From Candidatus Krumholzibacteriota bacterium (lineage in GTDB: Bacteria; Krumholzibacteriota; Krumholzibacteriia; JAJRXK01), in contig JAJRXK010000020.1 of assembly GCA_024276305.1 (NCBI GenBank), positions 1-64,000 of the forward strand: 64,000 nt of DNA, in the 5' to 3' direction. The notes under the pieces are model-generated. The model did not search any database and was not told the origin of the DNA. It worked only from the letters and a program-made list of their open reading frames with translations. The translations under genes were made by a program, and so were the position numbers. The stretch's first letter is position 1, and each line of letters begins with the position of its first letter. Positions 25,698-35,262 of this stretch are shown here, piece after piece.

Positions 25698-27124
25698 GGG
25701 AGAATTCCCCTCCGATGCCGAGGGCGTCCCTCTCCACATCCCGCTCCCGAGGGAAGCAGCTTGGCGGGGTTGCACCGCTCCTGGGGATCGAAGACTTGTC
25801 GGAGCTGCGCCATCTGCTCCAGCTCGTATCCGGACCACAGGCGATCGAGAAAATCGCGCTTCTCGAGACCCACCCCATGCTCTCCGGTGGGGGACCCCCC
25901 GAGGGAGATGCAGGCTTCGAGGATCTCGTGGCCGGCGTCGAGAGCGGCTCGAACGCTGCGGGGGTCTCGGTCATCGTAGAGAATCGCGGGATGAAGGTTG
26001 CCGTCGCCGGCATGAAGGACGATGCCGATGGTGAGATCATGGGCCCGCGCCACCTCGCCGACCCGCCGTACGATGGCCGGCACTTCGGCCCGCGGCACGA
26101 CCCCATCCTGAGTGGCATAGCGGGGAGCCAACCGCCCCAATGCTCCGAAGGCGTGTTTGCGCGCCTTCCACAGTCGAGCTCGTTCCCTCTCTTCACCGGC
26201 TTCGCGCAGCTGCCGCACCCCGTGAGACCGGCACTCGTGGAGCACCCTTTCCTTCTCCGCCGCTACGGCCGCGGCACTCCCCTCCACCTCGACCAAGAGC
26301 ACCGCCCCCGCCTCGACGGGCAAGCCCAATTCGAAGGCCTCCTCCACCGCGCGGAGGACCACCCGATCGATGAATTCCATGGCGGCGGGAACCACTCCGG
26401 CGGCGACGATGGCCGCCACCGTATCCGCCGCGTCCTCGGCCTCGTCGAAGGCGGCGAGAACGGTGTACACCGCACGGGCTCGAGGGCTGAGCCGAAGTAT
26501 GAGTTCGGCCACGATTCCCAGAGTCCCCTCCGCCCCGCAGTGCAGGCCCAGAAGGTCCCCCCCCGGCATCGGGGCGTGGGGTCCTCCCAATTCGACCCAT
26601 TCTCCCTCTGCATCGATCATGCGGATGCCCAGAACATGGGCTCGTGTCACCGCATACTTGAGGGTGTGAGGACCGCCGGCATTCTCCGCGAAGTTGCCTC
26701 CCACCGTGCTCGCGATCTGACTCGAGGGGTCCGGAGCGAAGTAGAGCCCCCACCGCCGCGCCTCCTGGCTGAGTTCGAGGTTCACCACTCCCGCTTCGAC
26801 GACGGCGATGCGATCGAGGGGATCGATTTCGACGATGCGCCGCAATCGAGAGCAACCGATCTGAACCGCTCCCTCCCGACTCACGCAGCCTCCGCTCAGG
26901 CCGGTCCCCGCTCCGCGGGGGGCCATCGGAAGGTCGTGTTCCACGCAGGCCTTCACCACTCGCTGCAATTCGGTCTGAGTCCGCGGCAAGAAGACCGCGG
27001 GCGGCGGCTGCGAATCGAAGGCATAGGCATCCGCTGCGTAGGCACGGGCATGGGCCGGGTCGAGGTAGAGACACTCTTCCAACCACTCCGCACCGTGTTC
27101 GGCCAGGAGCGACTGGAGACTCAT
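25694..27124 (-). CDS. glcD: glycolate oxidase FAD-linked catalytic subunit
   Basis: A protein of 476 residues in the FAD-linked oxidase (GlcD/D-lactate dehydrogenase) family. It has PRGAGTGLSGGCVSREG, SSQIASTVGGNFAENAGGPH and the C-terminal motifs LHAGDGNLHPAILYD and SPTGEHGVGLEKRDFL, the latter containing active-site His residues. It oxidises glycolate or another 2-hydroxy acid to the 2-oxo acid. The ATG at 27124 overlaps the cstA stop (ATGA), which ties the enzyme to a carboxylate/peptide transporter. Confidence 0.93.
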   Translation of the reverse strand: MSLQSLLAEHGAEWLEECLYLDPAHARAYAADAYAFDSQPPPAVFLPRTQTELQRVVKACVEHDLPMAPRGAGTGLSGGCVSREGAVQIGCSRLRRIVEIDPLDRIAVVEAGVVNLELSQEARRWGLYFAPDPSSQIASTVGGNFAENAGGPHTLKYAVTRAHVLGIRMIDAEGEWVELGGPHAPMPGGDLLGLHCGAEGTLGIVAELILRLSPRARAVYTVLAAFDEAEDAADTVAAIVAAGVVPAAMEFIDRVVLRAVEEAFELGLPVEAGAVLLVEVEGSAAAVAAEKERVLHECRSHGVRQLREAGEERERARLWKARKHAFGALGRLAPRYATQDGVVPRAEVPAIVRRVGEVARAHDLTIGIVLHAGDGNLHPAILYDDRDPRSVRAALDAGHEILEACISLGGSPTGEHGVGLEKRDFLDRLWSGYELEQMAQLRQVFDPQERCNPAKLLPSGAGCGEGRPRHRRGILP

Positions 27125-28782
27125 GGCTTCCCCTCGGTCGCCAGCCCTCCGCGGCGCCAGCGGAGCAGCGCCTCGACGACCAGCCACCCTGCGAGCACGA
27201 TGAGTACCATCCCCAACCCCAGGAGCGGGAACTCTCGCAGCCGCCAGAAATCCACTACCTTCTCCACCATCGCCACCAAGGTGGTCAACAGCAAGAGCAC
27301 CATCGGCACCAGCGTCACCCAGAAATTTCTGCGCCGCTGCGCCAGGTAGACGGTGACGGTCAGAAGGGTCAGGCCCCCGAGGACCTGATTGGTCGTCCCG
27401 AAGAGCTGCCACAGGGCCAGCCCCGCCGCCTTGCCCTGGATCTGGTAGAAGGCGAAAAAGGCGATGGCGCCGCAGGCCACCGCCGACGAGAGGTAGCGGT
27501 TCTTCAGCAGACCGAGCCCCGGAGCCTCCCCGATTTCATTGAGGTTGAAGCGCAACAGGCGGGTGGCGGAATCGAGACTGGTGAGAGCAAAGCTCACCAC
27601 CACCAATGCGATGAAGGTCGCGCCAAAGGATTCGGGAATCCCCAATGCGGCGGTGAAGCGCGCGGTTCCTTCGATGAACGCGCCGATGCGCTGTCCGAGA
27701 TCCGCCGCGGAAGTCCAATCCGCATAGTGCTGATCCCAACTCAGGCGATCGCTGAATCCAGCGGTACAAGCGAGAACGGCCAACAGACCGAGCAAGCTCT
27801 CACCGATCATCCCCCCGTATCCGATGAAGGTCGCGTCCGTCTCCCGGTCGATCTGCTTGGCGGTGGTTCCACTGCTCACCAACCCGTGGAAACCGCTCAC
27901 CGCTCCACAGGCGATGATGATGAACACGAAGGGAAAGAGGGGAGGCGCCCCCGGAGGACCGGTGGTGACCGCTGGAGCCTGGAACTCCGGGGACATCCAG
28001 AAGAAGCCCACGTAGGCCAAGATCAAACCCAAGTAGAGCAACAATGAATTCACGTAGTCGCGCGGCTGGAGCAGCATCCACACCGGAAGTACCGAGGCCA
28101 GGAATGCATAGCCCAGGAGCAGCCACTTCCAGCTTCCCGCGGCCATGGCGGGTGGAGTCACCATCTGGGCCACGAAGACCAGGGCCAGGGTCAAGGCGAA
28201 GGCCCCCAGGGTAAGGGGTCCGAGCGATCCTCGCCCCGAGTGCACCAGGAGGCCCATCACTACCGCGATGGCCATCAGTCCGAAAGTCGGCAGCACCGCC
28301 TGGGGGTAGAATGCCTCGGTGAACAGCAGGGCCACCACATGGACGAAGACGCCCATGGCCAGCGCAACGAGAAAGAAGATGATGGCGTGAAAGAGAGATC
28401 GGGCGCGGGCCCCGATGACGTCTTCGGCGACCTTGCCGATGCTCAATCCCTTCGCCCGCATCGACACCACCAACGCGCTGAAGTCGTGCACTGCCCCGAT
28501 GAACAGGGTCCCCAGGACCACCCACAGCAGAGCCGGCAGCCACCCCCAGATCACCGCGATGGCCGGACCCAACATCGGACTCAGCCCGGCGATGGACGCG
28601 TAGTGATGACCGAAGAGCACCGGGCGCGGAGTCGGAATGTAGTCCACGTCGTCGCGCAGGGCGTGGGCAGGAGTGACGGCCTCGGAATCGAGGCGAAAGA
28701 CCTTCTGCCCCAAGTAGCGGGCATAGAAGCGGTAGCCCAGGAAATAGCAGGCGAAGGCGAGGATTCCTACGAGTGCCGGCAA
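27121..28782 (-). CDS. cstA: CstA-family carbon starvation transporter
   Basis: About 553 residues with at least 14 hydrophobic helices. Family signatures seen are YFLGYRFYARYLGQKVFRL near the N-terminus, HHYASIAGLSPMLGPAIAV and GAVSGFHGLVSSGTTAKQI. The start is TTG at 28782, 5 bp after a strong GGAGGGA and 14 bp after the DUF72 stop; no ATG precedes the first helix. CstA/BtsT proteins import peptides or pyruvate. Here it is co-translated with glcD, so a hydroxy- or oxo-acid substrate is a reasonable inference. Confidence 0.93.
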   Translation of the reverse strand: MPALVGILAFACYFLGYRFYARYLGQKVFRLDSEAVTPAHALRDDVDYIPTPRPVLFGHHYASIAGLSPMLGPAIAVIWGWLPALLWVVLGTLFIGAVHDFSALVVSMRAKGLSIGKVAEDVIGARARSLFHAIIFFLVALAMGVFVHVVALLFTEAFYPQAVLPTFGLMAIAVVMGLLVHSGRGSLGPLTLGAFALTLALVFVAQMVTPPAMAAGSWKWLLLGYAFLASVLPVWMLLQPRDYVNSLLLYLGLILAYVGFFWMSPEFQAPAVTTGPPGAPPLFPFVFIIIACGAVSGFHGLVSSGTTAKQIDRETDATFIGYGGMIGESLLGLLAVLACTAGFSDRLSWDQHYADWTSAADLGQRIGAFIEGTARFTAALGIPESFGATFIALVVVSFALTSLDSATRLLRFNLNEIGEAPGLGLLKNRYLSSAVACGAIAFFAFYQIQGKAAGLALWQLFGTTNQVLGGLTLLTVTVYLAQRRRNFWVTLVPMVLLLLTTLVAMVEKVVDFWRLREFPLLGLGMVLIVLAGWLVVEALLRWRRGGLATEGKP

Positions 28783-28796
28783 CGGATCCCTCCGGC

Positions 28797-29681
28797 TCAG
28801 CCCGATTCGGCCAACGCTGTGCGGTACATCTCCTGCAGCCGGCGCACAGTCGTCGGGGCATGTCCCGCGTAATGGTTGTTCACACAGACCAGAGTGCTCA
28901 CGCCCCGACGCTGCAAACGCACCAGAAAATGAGCCCACCGCTTCAGACGTTCCCGACGATCGATCACCTCCGTATCCCAAGTACGGGTGATGGCTTCGAT
29001 CTCCTTGCGGTCACCCAACAGACGAATGTAGACCGGCTGGCTCGTGACCGGATCGAAGCGATCCACCACTTCGTCGCCGTGCGGCATCCAGGCCTGGTCG
29101 ACCAAGACCAGGGACACGTCGTGGGTGCGGCAGATGTGGGCGAGGTCGGGCGAGAGCCAGTTCCGATTGCGAACTTCGACCGCATAGTGGAATTCCGGCG
29201 GAAGATCCAGAAGGAAACGGTTCAGTCTTTCGAAGAAGCGCGCCTCGTTGCTGAAGATCTTCTTGGTGAAGTAGGGAAACTGCAGAACGAGAGTGCCGAG
29301 CCGAGTCTCCAGATGGGCGATGGACTCCAAGAACTCGTCACGGATCGCATAGGTGGCCTCCGGCTCGAGCACCACCTCGCCGTCGGGAGTGGCACCTTCC
29401 CCCCCGTGCACGATGCTCCGTGGAAACTTGGCGTGGATCAGGAAGCCCTCTGGCGTCTTGTCTCGCCACCCCTCCACCATCGACACCGCGGGAACGGCGT
29501 AGTAGGTCGCATCGATCTCCACGGTGTCGAAGTGCTGGGCGTAGATCCGGAGAAAGTCCCGCGGTACCGTTCCTTCGGGGTAGAAGGGGCCCACCCAATC
29601 TTCGGAGGAGAAGGACGAGCAACCAAAACGCACCTGAGGCTGTGCCACCGCGGTGGCTCTCTGCAGGCGAGCCTGGGTCAT
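28797..29681 (-). CDS. DUF72 family protein
   Basis: A protein of 294 residues in the DUF72 (YecE-like) family, a TIM-barrel of unknown activity. Conserved features are RFGCSSFSSEDWVGPFYP near the N-terminus, HFDTVEIDATYYAVP, FLIHAKFPRSIVHG, LGTLVLQFPYF and CVNNHYAGHAPTTVRRL at the C-terminus. It is the first gene of the cstA-glcDEF unit. The 181 bp before the divergent POT gene contain an imperfect GAGGTC...GACCTC inverted repeat but no promoter I can support. Confidence 0.9.
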   Translation of the reverse strand: MTQARLQRATAVAQPQVRFGCSSFSSEDWVGPFYPEGTVPRDFLRIYAQHFDTVEIDATYYAVPAVSMVEGWRDKTPEGFLIHAKFPRSIVHGGEGATPDGEVVLEPEATYAIRDEFLESIAHLETRLGTLVLQFPYFTKKIFSNEARFFERLNRFLLDLPPEFHYAVEVRNRNWLSPDLAHICRTHDVSLVLVDQAWMPHGDEVVDRFDPVTSQPVYIRLLGDRKEIEAITRTWDTEVIDRRERLKRWAHFLVRLQRRGVSTLVCVNNHYAGHAPTTVRRLQEMYRTALAESG

Positions 29682-29862
29682 TCCCTCTGCCTTTCCTTCC
29701 TCGACCTTGCCATTTCTCCGAACCCTGTCAGCTTAACCCCATTCCGCTCCGAGGTCATCCAGAAGGACCTCCTTGCGCATTCGCCCATCTGTCGAGTAGG
29801 CTTTGCCGTCTGTTTGTCGACTTCGCGAGTACTCCCCCCAGAACTCAGGAACTCCACCCATC

Positions 29863-31353
29863 ATGTCCGATTCCGTCTCCCCCGCGAACCCGGCCGGCGA
29901 CCGCTCGTTCTTCGGCCATCCCGCCGGCCTGGCCACGCTCTTCTTCACCGAGTTCTGGGAGCGCTTCAGCTACTACGGCATGCGAGCCCTGCTGGTCTTG
30001 TACATGACCGACACGGTGCGCCACGGGATGGGAATGGCCACCGAGAAGGCCACTGCGATCTACGGACTCTACATCTTCGGGGTCTATGTCCTGGCCCTGC
30101 CTGGTGGTTGGATGGCCGACCGCATCTTCGGCCAGCGTCGGGCGGTCTTCTACGGCGGAGTGATCATTGCCCTCGGCCACTTCACTATGGCCATCCCCGC
30201 CGAACCGACCTTCTTCCTCGGAATGATCCTCATCGTGATCGGCACGGGACTGCTCAAGCCGAATGTGAGCTCCGTGGTCGGCGATCTCTACCCCGAGGGA
30301 GGCGCCCGGCGAGATGCGGGCTTCTCCATCTTCTACATGGGAATCAACCTCGGTGCCTTCTTCGGCCCCCTGATCTGCGGCTATCTCGGAGAGGAAGTCA
30401 ATTGGCACTACGGCTTCGGAGCCGCCGGAATCGGGATGACCGCGGGACTCATCCAATATGTCCGAGGCACGCGCAAGATGGGCAATGCCGGACTGCTCAA
30501 GGGAGATGCCGCCTCGGACGCTTCGGTCAAACGCGCGACCGGCCAATTCCTTCGGGCTCTGGCGATCATGGCGGTATTCACCGCGGCCCTGGTCGGATTG
30601 ACCAAGAGCGGAGTGGTGGCGATCACCCTCGTGGGCTTCGCCCAGTCCATCGGAGTGATCGTGTTGGCGCTGGCTGCGGTCTACTTCCTGTATATCGCCT
30701 TCTTCGCCTGTCACGACCCGGTGGAGCGTTCGCGCATCGGAGCCATCTTTCTGCTCTTCCTGGGAGCCGCGATGTTCTGGTCCGGTTTCGAGCAGGCGGG
30801 ATCTTCCATGAACCTCTTCGCCGAGACCTATACCAACCGGTTCATCTTCGGGTGGGAGGTGCCCACGAGTTGGCTCCAGAGTGTGAATCCGATCTTCATC
30901 ATCCTCCTCGCGCCGGTCATCGGCGCGTTGTGGGTGAAGCTCGGAGATCGCAACCCCTCCATTCCGGTCAAGTTCGGCATGGGTTTGGTGCTTCTGGGAG
31001 TCGGTTTTCTGGTCCTCGCCTGGGGAGCCCAGTTCATCGAAGCCGGCAAGGTCAGCCCGATGTGGCTGGTGACCACCTACTTCTTCCACACCGTCGGTGA
31101 GCTCTGCCTCAGTCCCATCGGCCTCAGTTCGATCACCAAGCTTGCGCCCGAGCGCCTGGTGAGTCAGATGATGGGTACGTGGTTCGTGGGAGCGGCGATC
31201 GGCAATCTCATCGCCGGACTCATCGCGGGCTATATCGAGGACATGCCGCAGACCGAGCTCTACACCACGGTCGCGGTGATCGTGGCCGGCACGGGCGTGC
31301 TCTACCTGCTCTTCTCCAAGCCCATCGCCAAGCTCACCCACGGAATCAAGTAA
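29863..31353 (+). CDS. POT-family proton-dependent oligopeptide transporter
   Basis: A protein of 496 residues with about 14 transmembrane helices. PTR2 signatures are present: FFTEFWERFSYYGMRALLVL (the ExxERF proton motif on TM1), GGWMADRIFGQRRAVFYGG and FYMGINLGAFFGPLICGYLG. It imports di- and tripeptides with protons across the inner membrane. The ATG at 29863 gives the compact MSDSVSPANPAG start; the upstream in-frame ATG at 29803 adds unconserved sequence. A GroES-like gene follows after 31 bp. Confidence 0.94.
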   Translation: MSDSVSPANPAGDRSFFGHPAGLATLFFTEFWERFSYYGMRALLVLYMTDTVRHGMGMATEKATAIYGLYIFGVYVLALPGGWMADRIFGQRRAVFYGGVIIALGHFTMAIPAEPTFFLGMILIVIGTGLLKPNVSSVVGDLYPEGGARRDAGFSIFYMGINLGAFFGPLICGYLGEEVNWHYGFGAAGIGMTAGLIQYVRGTRKMGNAGLLKGDAASDASVKRATGQFLRALAIMAVFTAALVGLTKSGVVAITLVGFAQSIGVIVLALAAVYFLYIAFFACHDPVERSRIGAIFLLFLGAAMFWSGFEQAGSSMNLFAETYTNRFIFGWEVPTSWLQSVNPIFIILLAPVIGALWVKLGDRNPSIPVKFGMGLVLLGVGFLVLAWGAQFIEAGKVSPMWLVTTYFFHTVGELCLSPIGLSSITKLAPERLVSQMMGTWFVGAAIGNLIAGLIAGYIEDMPQTELYTTVAVIVAGTGVLYLLFSKPIAKLTHGIK

Positions 31354-31384
31354 GTCGAGGATGCCCACCGGGGAGGCGACCGCG

Positions 31385-31783
31385 ATGCCCAAGATCCGCA
31401 AAGACCTGCTGGTGGTCGGCGATCGAATCCTGGTCGAGCCCCAGGAAGGAGAAGGCCGCACCGAATCCGGTTTGGTCCTCCCCGCGACGGCGGTCAACGA
31501 ACAGCAGGTGGGGCGAGGTCGAGTGGTCAAAGTGGGTCCGGGAATTCCGGTGGCGGATCCCATGGACCACGATGAGCCCTGGAAGAAGACCAAGGAACAC
31601 GAGGCGCGCTACCTGCCCCTGCAGGCCAAGCCGGGAGACACTGCGATCTTTCTCAAGAAGGCCTCGATCGAGATCACCTACGAAGGTCGCAAGTTCCTCA
31701 TCGTCCCCAACAGTGCAGTTCTTCTGCTGGCCCGGGAAGAGATCGACCTGGGGACGGACTTCGAGGATCTTCCCGGCCTGTGA
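31385..31783 (+). CDS. GroES-like (Cpn10) protein
   Basis: A protein of 132 residues. The Cpn10 fold is recognisable from LLVVGDRILVEPQEGEGRTE, SGLVLPATA (mobile-loop region) and GRGRVVKVGPG, then GDTAIFLKKASIEITYEGRK and a C-terminal FLIVPNSAVLLL strand. Compared with the roughly 95-residue GroES it carries an insertion of about 20 charged residues after GPG (about 60-80) and a short C-terminal tail. No groEL is adjacent, so it is probably an accessory co-chaperone rather than the main GroES. GGGGAGG lies 8 bp before the ATG. Confidence 0.78.
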   Translation: MPKIRKDLLVVGDRILVEPQEGEGRTESGLVLPATAVNEQQVGRGRVVKVGPGIPVADPMDHDEPWKKTKEHEARYLPLQAKPGDTAIFLKKASIEITYEGRKFLIVPNSAVLLLAREEIDLGTDFEDLPGL

Positions 31784-31801
31784 TTCCCAACCCGATCAAC
31801 T

Positions 31802-34162
31802 TCACCCTAGACGTTTCAACACCAGTAGGGTGATGTCATCGGACTGGGGCCTTCCCTCGGTGAAGGCACGCACTTCCCGCAGGATCCGCTGACGCAGATC
31901 TTCTGCTCCCAGTCCCCGCGACTGCCTCACCACCTCGAGAAGTCGCTCCTCTTCGAAGAAGTTGGTCGCACTCTCGTCCAACGAATCGTCATCGTCCTGG
32001 TCCTCGGGGCCGATGTGTCCCGGGCCGGTGGCTTCGGTCACTCCATCGGTGTAGAGCACCATCAGGTCGCCCGGCTCGAGAGTCAGTGAATGTTCCGCGT
32101 AGCTCTGTCCCGGGAGCATCCCCAGGATCAACCCACCAATGCGAACCCTCTCCACTCTCCCGTCCGCCCGCAGCAGGATCGGCGGCTCGTGCCCGGCGTT
32201 GGTGCACACCGCCTCTCCCGTCGCGGGATCGAGGACCCCGTAGAAGAAGGTGACGAACATATGGGGGTCCGTGGACTCCGCGAGGAGGGTGTTCATTCTC
32301 TCGACGGTGGCCGCCACCCCCCCCGGATGCAGGGCCTGCCCGTGCAGCGAGGCCTGGACATTCGACATCAGCAGAGCCGCGGGCACTCCCTTGCCGGTCA
32401 CATCCCCCACTGCGAAGCCCCACCGTCCATCTCCAAGCTGGAGGAAGTCGAAGTAGTCACCGCCGACCTGCTGGCTGGGATCGCTACTGGCCGCCACCTC
32501 GAAGCCCGGAATCCGGGGCATCGACGAGGGCAACAGACGTTCCTGAATGCGCCGGGCCATGAGCACCTCACGCTCGAGTACTTCGCGCTGCAATGCCTGC
32601 TCCTGCCCGACTTCGAGGGCACGAGTCATCTCGTTGAAGGAATCCGCCAGATCTCCGAATTCGTCCTCGTTGGGCAAATCGATCCGAGCATCGAGATCGC
32701 CACGCGCCACCGCCTCGGTGGCGCGGTGCAACTTGCCGACAGCTGAGGTCACTCCCCCCACGATTCGCATCCCGAAGAGCACGGCCAGCATCTGCATGAG
32801 GAGGAAGACTCCGCCCACGATGGCGAGCACGACCGCGATGGCCCCGTGAATGGAGTTGTCCCTGGGGACCAATTCCCGCAGCAAGTCCACCGGGCGAGCC
32901 TTCAGCACCAGCAACACGGACCGGGCCTCCAATTCCGGACCGAAGACCCGCGCTTCCATCGGAACCGCTCCGAAGGGAACCCAACGCCGCAAGAGATCCG
33001 GAGTCGAAAGAGAGTCCGTCGCGCTCTCGGGACGAGCCCAGAGCGCGGATTCGCCATCTCGGTCCGGGCTCGGTTGTGATCGCTGCCCTCGCAGTCGCAG
33101 ATCCAGCTCTTCTTCGGGCTCGAGGACGACCCGCACCTCGCAACGCAGCATTCGGGCCAGGCGACGCAGAGTGGTCTGGCCGAATCGGTATCCGGCTTCG
33201 ACCCGCGACCCCTCACTCGAAGGGTCCAAGAGGGCCAACCACAATTCGCTTTCCCTGACGACCAGCAGAGTCCGGGGGATGGGATCCCACTCCGCCTCCG
33301 CAATGCAGATCTCCAGCGAGTCCCCCCAATCCGGACGGGGCCCCAGTTCGGGTCCAAAGGCCTCGGCAAAGGGGCCCGGGCCGGCGAGCTCTCCGCTCTC
33401 CACCGACTCCACCCACTGATCGATGACCGCCCGTCCCTGCGAAGCCCGGCTTCCTCCCAGAAACCCGAAGATTGCGATGGCTGCAAAGACCAGGAGAAGG
33501 AGAATCGGGATCTCTGCCACCAAGAGAGAGATCACCGCGATCTTGGGCCGCAAGCGAAGGAAGTGCAGACGCGCCCGCACCACCAACCACAGTGCGGTCA
33601 TCAGCCAGAAGAGGATCAGGCCGAATCGCGCCACCCAATAGATGTTGCCGGCGAATCCAACGAACCAGTTCCCCGATCCCGTTGGATCCGGAGCCAGGGA
33701 CCACAGCACCACCCCCAGAAGCGACCCGGCGAAGACCGCGGCCCGCTGTCGGGAGCGAAGCCGACGATGAATCCGATGGCGACGGAAAACCAAGTAGAGG
33801 GTGAGCCAGGTGGCGAAGAGGACCCGACCCAGTTCGAAGGAGCCCGAAAGGACCAACCCTGCGGTCGCTGCCGCGAAGGAGATCCTCCACCACCGGGGCA
33901 GACTGATCTCCAGGGCCACCGCCCGCAGAGCGCAGAGCAGAGCGACGACCCCGACCGCTCCCCCGAGGAGAATGCCCATCGATCCAGGGAGGTGCGCGAG
34001 AACCGCCGCCGATAGACTGAGCACCACGCAGGCGCGCAACAGCCACCAACCGGTCGCGCCTTCGGAGGACTGAAGACGCAGGCGGACCCCGTTTCGCAGA
34101 GATTCGATCGGACTCCGACTCGGAGCGATCGGCATCCGACGAGGCGCCCTCGGAGAAATCAT
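31802..34162 (-). CDS. membrane-bound SpoIIE-type serine phosphatase with HAMP domain
   Basis: A protein of 786 residues. About six N-terminal transmembrane helices lie within residues 40-250. A periplasmic or extracytoplasmic sensor region (about 260-440) follows, then another helix and a HAMP domain ([20 protein letters not shown]). The C-terminal PP2C/SpoIIE phosphatase has metal-binding acids in [23 protein letters not shown] and SDDITLLVL. RsbU-like enzymes of this type dephosphorylate anti-anti-sigma factors in partner-switching pathways. Its ATG overlaps the stop of fructose-bisphosphate aldolase (ATGA). No anti-sigma partners are encoded nearby. Confidence 0.9.
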   Translation of the reverse strand: MISPRAPRRMPIAPSRSPIESLRNGVRLRLQSSEGATGWWLLRACVVLSLSAAVLAHLPGSMGILLGGAVGVVALLCALRAVALEISLPRWWRISFAAATAGLVLSGSFELGRVLFATWLTLYLVFRRHRIHRRLRSRQRAAVFAGSLLGVVLWSLAPDPTGSGNWFVGFAGNIYWVARFGLILFWLMTALWLVVRARLHFLRLRPKIAVISLLVAEIPILLLLVFAAIAIFGFLGGSRASQGRAVIDQWVESVESGELAGPGPFAEAFGPELGPRPDWGDSLEICIAEAEWDPIPRTLLVVRESELWLALLDPSSEGSRVEAGYRFGQTTLRRLARMLRCEVRVVLEPEEELDLRLRGQRSQPSPDRDGESALWARPESATDSLSTPDLLRRWVPFGAVPMEARVFGPELEARSVLLVLKARPVDLLRELVPRDNSIHGAIAVVLAIVGGVFLLMQMLAVLFGMRIVGGVTSAVGKLHRATEAVARGDLDARIDLPNEDEFGDLADSFNEMTRALEVGQEQALQREVLEREVLMARRIQERLLPSSMPRIPGFEVAASSDPSQQVGGDYFDFLQLGDGRWGFAVGDVTGKGVPAALLMSNVQASLHGQALHPGGVAATVERMNTLLAESTDPHMFVTFFYGVLDPATGEAVCTNAGHEPPILLRADGRVERVRIGGLILGMLPGQSYAEHSLTLEPGDLMVLYTDGVTEATGPGHIGPEDQDDDDSLDESATNFFEEERLLEVVRQSRGLGAEDLRQRILREVRAFTEGRPQSDDITLLVLKRLG

Positions 34163-35178
34163 GCGTATCGCTTGGCCATCTCTTCGAGGGTGACGGCGGG
34201 AATCTTGTCCGCCCACCCAGCCTGGCCGAAGGCGATCATCCGCGCCTTCACCACCTCTTTCATCGCGTCCCGGGCCGGCGTCAAATACTTGCGGGGATCG
34301 AAGGCCTCCGGATGCTCGTGGAAGACCCGGCGAATGGCGCCAGTGATCGCCAGGCGGTTGTCGGTGTCGACGTTGATCTTGCGGACCCCATGACGGATCC
34401 CCTCCTGGATCTCTTCGACCGGAACACCGTAGGTCTCCGGCATGGACCCCCCGTACTCGTTGATGATGTCCACGAGTTCCTTGGGCACGGAACTACTCCC
34501 ATGCATGACCATGTGGCAGTCCGGCAATCGGCGGTGGATCTCCGCGATGATGTCCATCTTGAGGACCTCGCCGGTGGGCTTTTCCGAGAACTTGTAGGCT
34601 CCGTGGCTGGTCCCGATGGCGACCGCCAAGGCATCGCAACCGGTCTGGGCCACGAAGTCCTCGGCCTGAGCGGGATCGGTCAGAAAGGCGAGTGCTTCGT
34701 CTCCGCTGAGGCCCGCCCCGTGACCGTCTTCGATCCCTCCGAGACAACCGAGTTCCGCTTCGACGGTGACCCCCTTGGCGTGGGCGCGGTCGACCACCTG
34801 CCGGGTGACGTCGACGTTGTACTCGTAGGTTGCAGGAGACTTGCCGTCTTCTTCGAGCGACCCATCCATCATCACCGATGTGAATCCCATGTCGATGGCC
34901 GAGAAACAGGTCGCTGGACTGTTGCCGTGATCCTGATGCATGGCCACCGGAATCTCGGGGTGAAGCTCCGTGGCGGCGATCATCAGATGCCGCAAGTAGT
35001 TGTCCTTCGAATACTGCCGAGCCCCTCGACTCGCCTGCACGATCACCGGCGAGTTGGTCTCGACCGCAGCCTCCATGATGGCCTGGATCTGCTCCATGTT
35101 GTTGACGTTGAAGGCGCCTACGCCGTAGTCGTGTTCAGCCGCATGGTCGAGCAGGGCCCGCATCGGAATCAGAGCCAT
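34159..35178 (-). CDS. fba: class II fructose-bisphosphate aldolase
   Basis: A protein of 339 residues, close to the CbbA/Fba type of class II aldolases. Zinc ligands lie in [10 protein letters not shown] and [19 protein letters not shown] and [10 protein letters not shown] form the phosphate and substrate site. It interconverts fructose-1,6-bisphosphate with DHAP and glyceraldehyde-3-phosphate in the cytoplasm. GAGGAG lies 6 bp before the ATG at 35178. The downstream phosphatase gene is translationally coupled, an odd pairing for a glycolytic enzyme. Confidence 0.95.
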   Translation of the reverse strand: MALIPMRALLDHAAEHDYGVGAFNVNNMEQIQAIMEAAVETNSPVIVQASRGARQYSKDNYLRHLMIAATELHPEIPVAMHQDHGNSPATCFSAIDMGFTSVMMDGSLEEDGKSPATYEYNVDVTRQVVDRAHAKGVTVEAELGCLGGIEDGHGAGLSGDEALAFLTDPAQAEDFVAQTGCDALAVAIGTSHGAYKFSEKPTGEVLKMDIIAEIHRRLPDCHMVMHGSSSVPKELVDIINEYGGSMPETYGVPVEEIQEGIRHGVRKINVDTDNRLAITGAIRRVFHEHPEAFDPRKYLTPARDAMKEVVKARMIAFGQAGWADKIPAVTLEEMAKRYA

Positions 35179-35221
35179 GGTATCTCCTCGAAATCGTAGT
35201 CGCAGGAACCGACGGAATCGC

Positions 35222-35239
35222 CGGTCTCGAACGAGACCG
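35222..35239. repeat. small inverted repeat upstream of fba
   Basis: CGGTCTC and GAGACCG form a 7-bp perfect inverted repeat with a 4-nt GAAC loop in the 84 bp between lipA and fba. There is no T tract on either side, so it is not an obvious terminator. It could be an operator or an RNA hairpin in the fba leader. Confidence 0.3.
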
Positions 35240-35262
35240 TGGGTCTCGGGTCGGGCTGAAGA

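Noticed and set aside
29751-29773. GAGGTC...GACCTC inverted repeat before the POT gene as a riboswitch or terminator
   Set aside because: The stem is short and imperfect, with no T tract and no recognisable ligand-binding core.
29845-31593. Minus-strand 582-residue frame
   Set aside because: It lies antisense to the POT transporter and the GroES-like gene, both of which show strong family motifs; the minus translation is His/Asp/Arg-rich with no recognisable domain.
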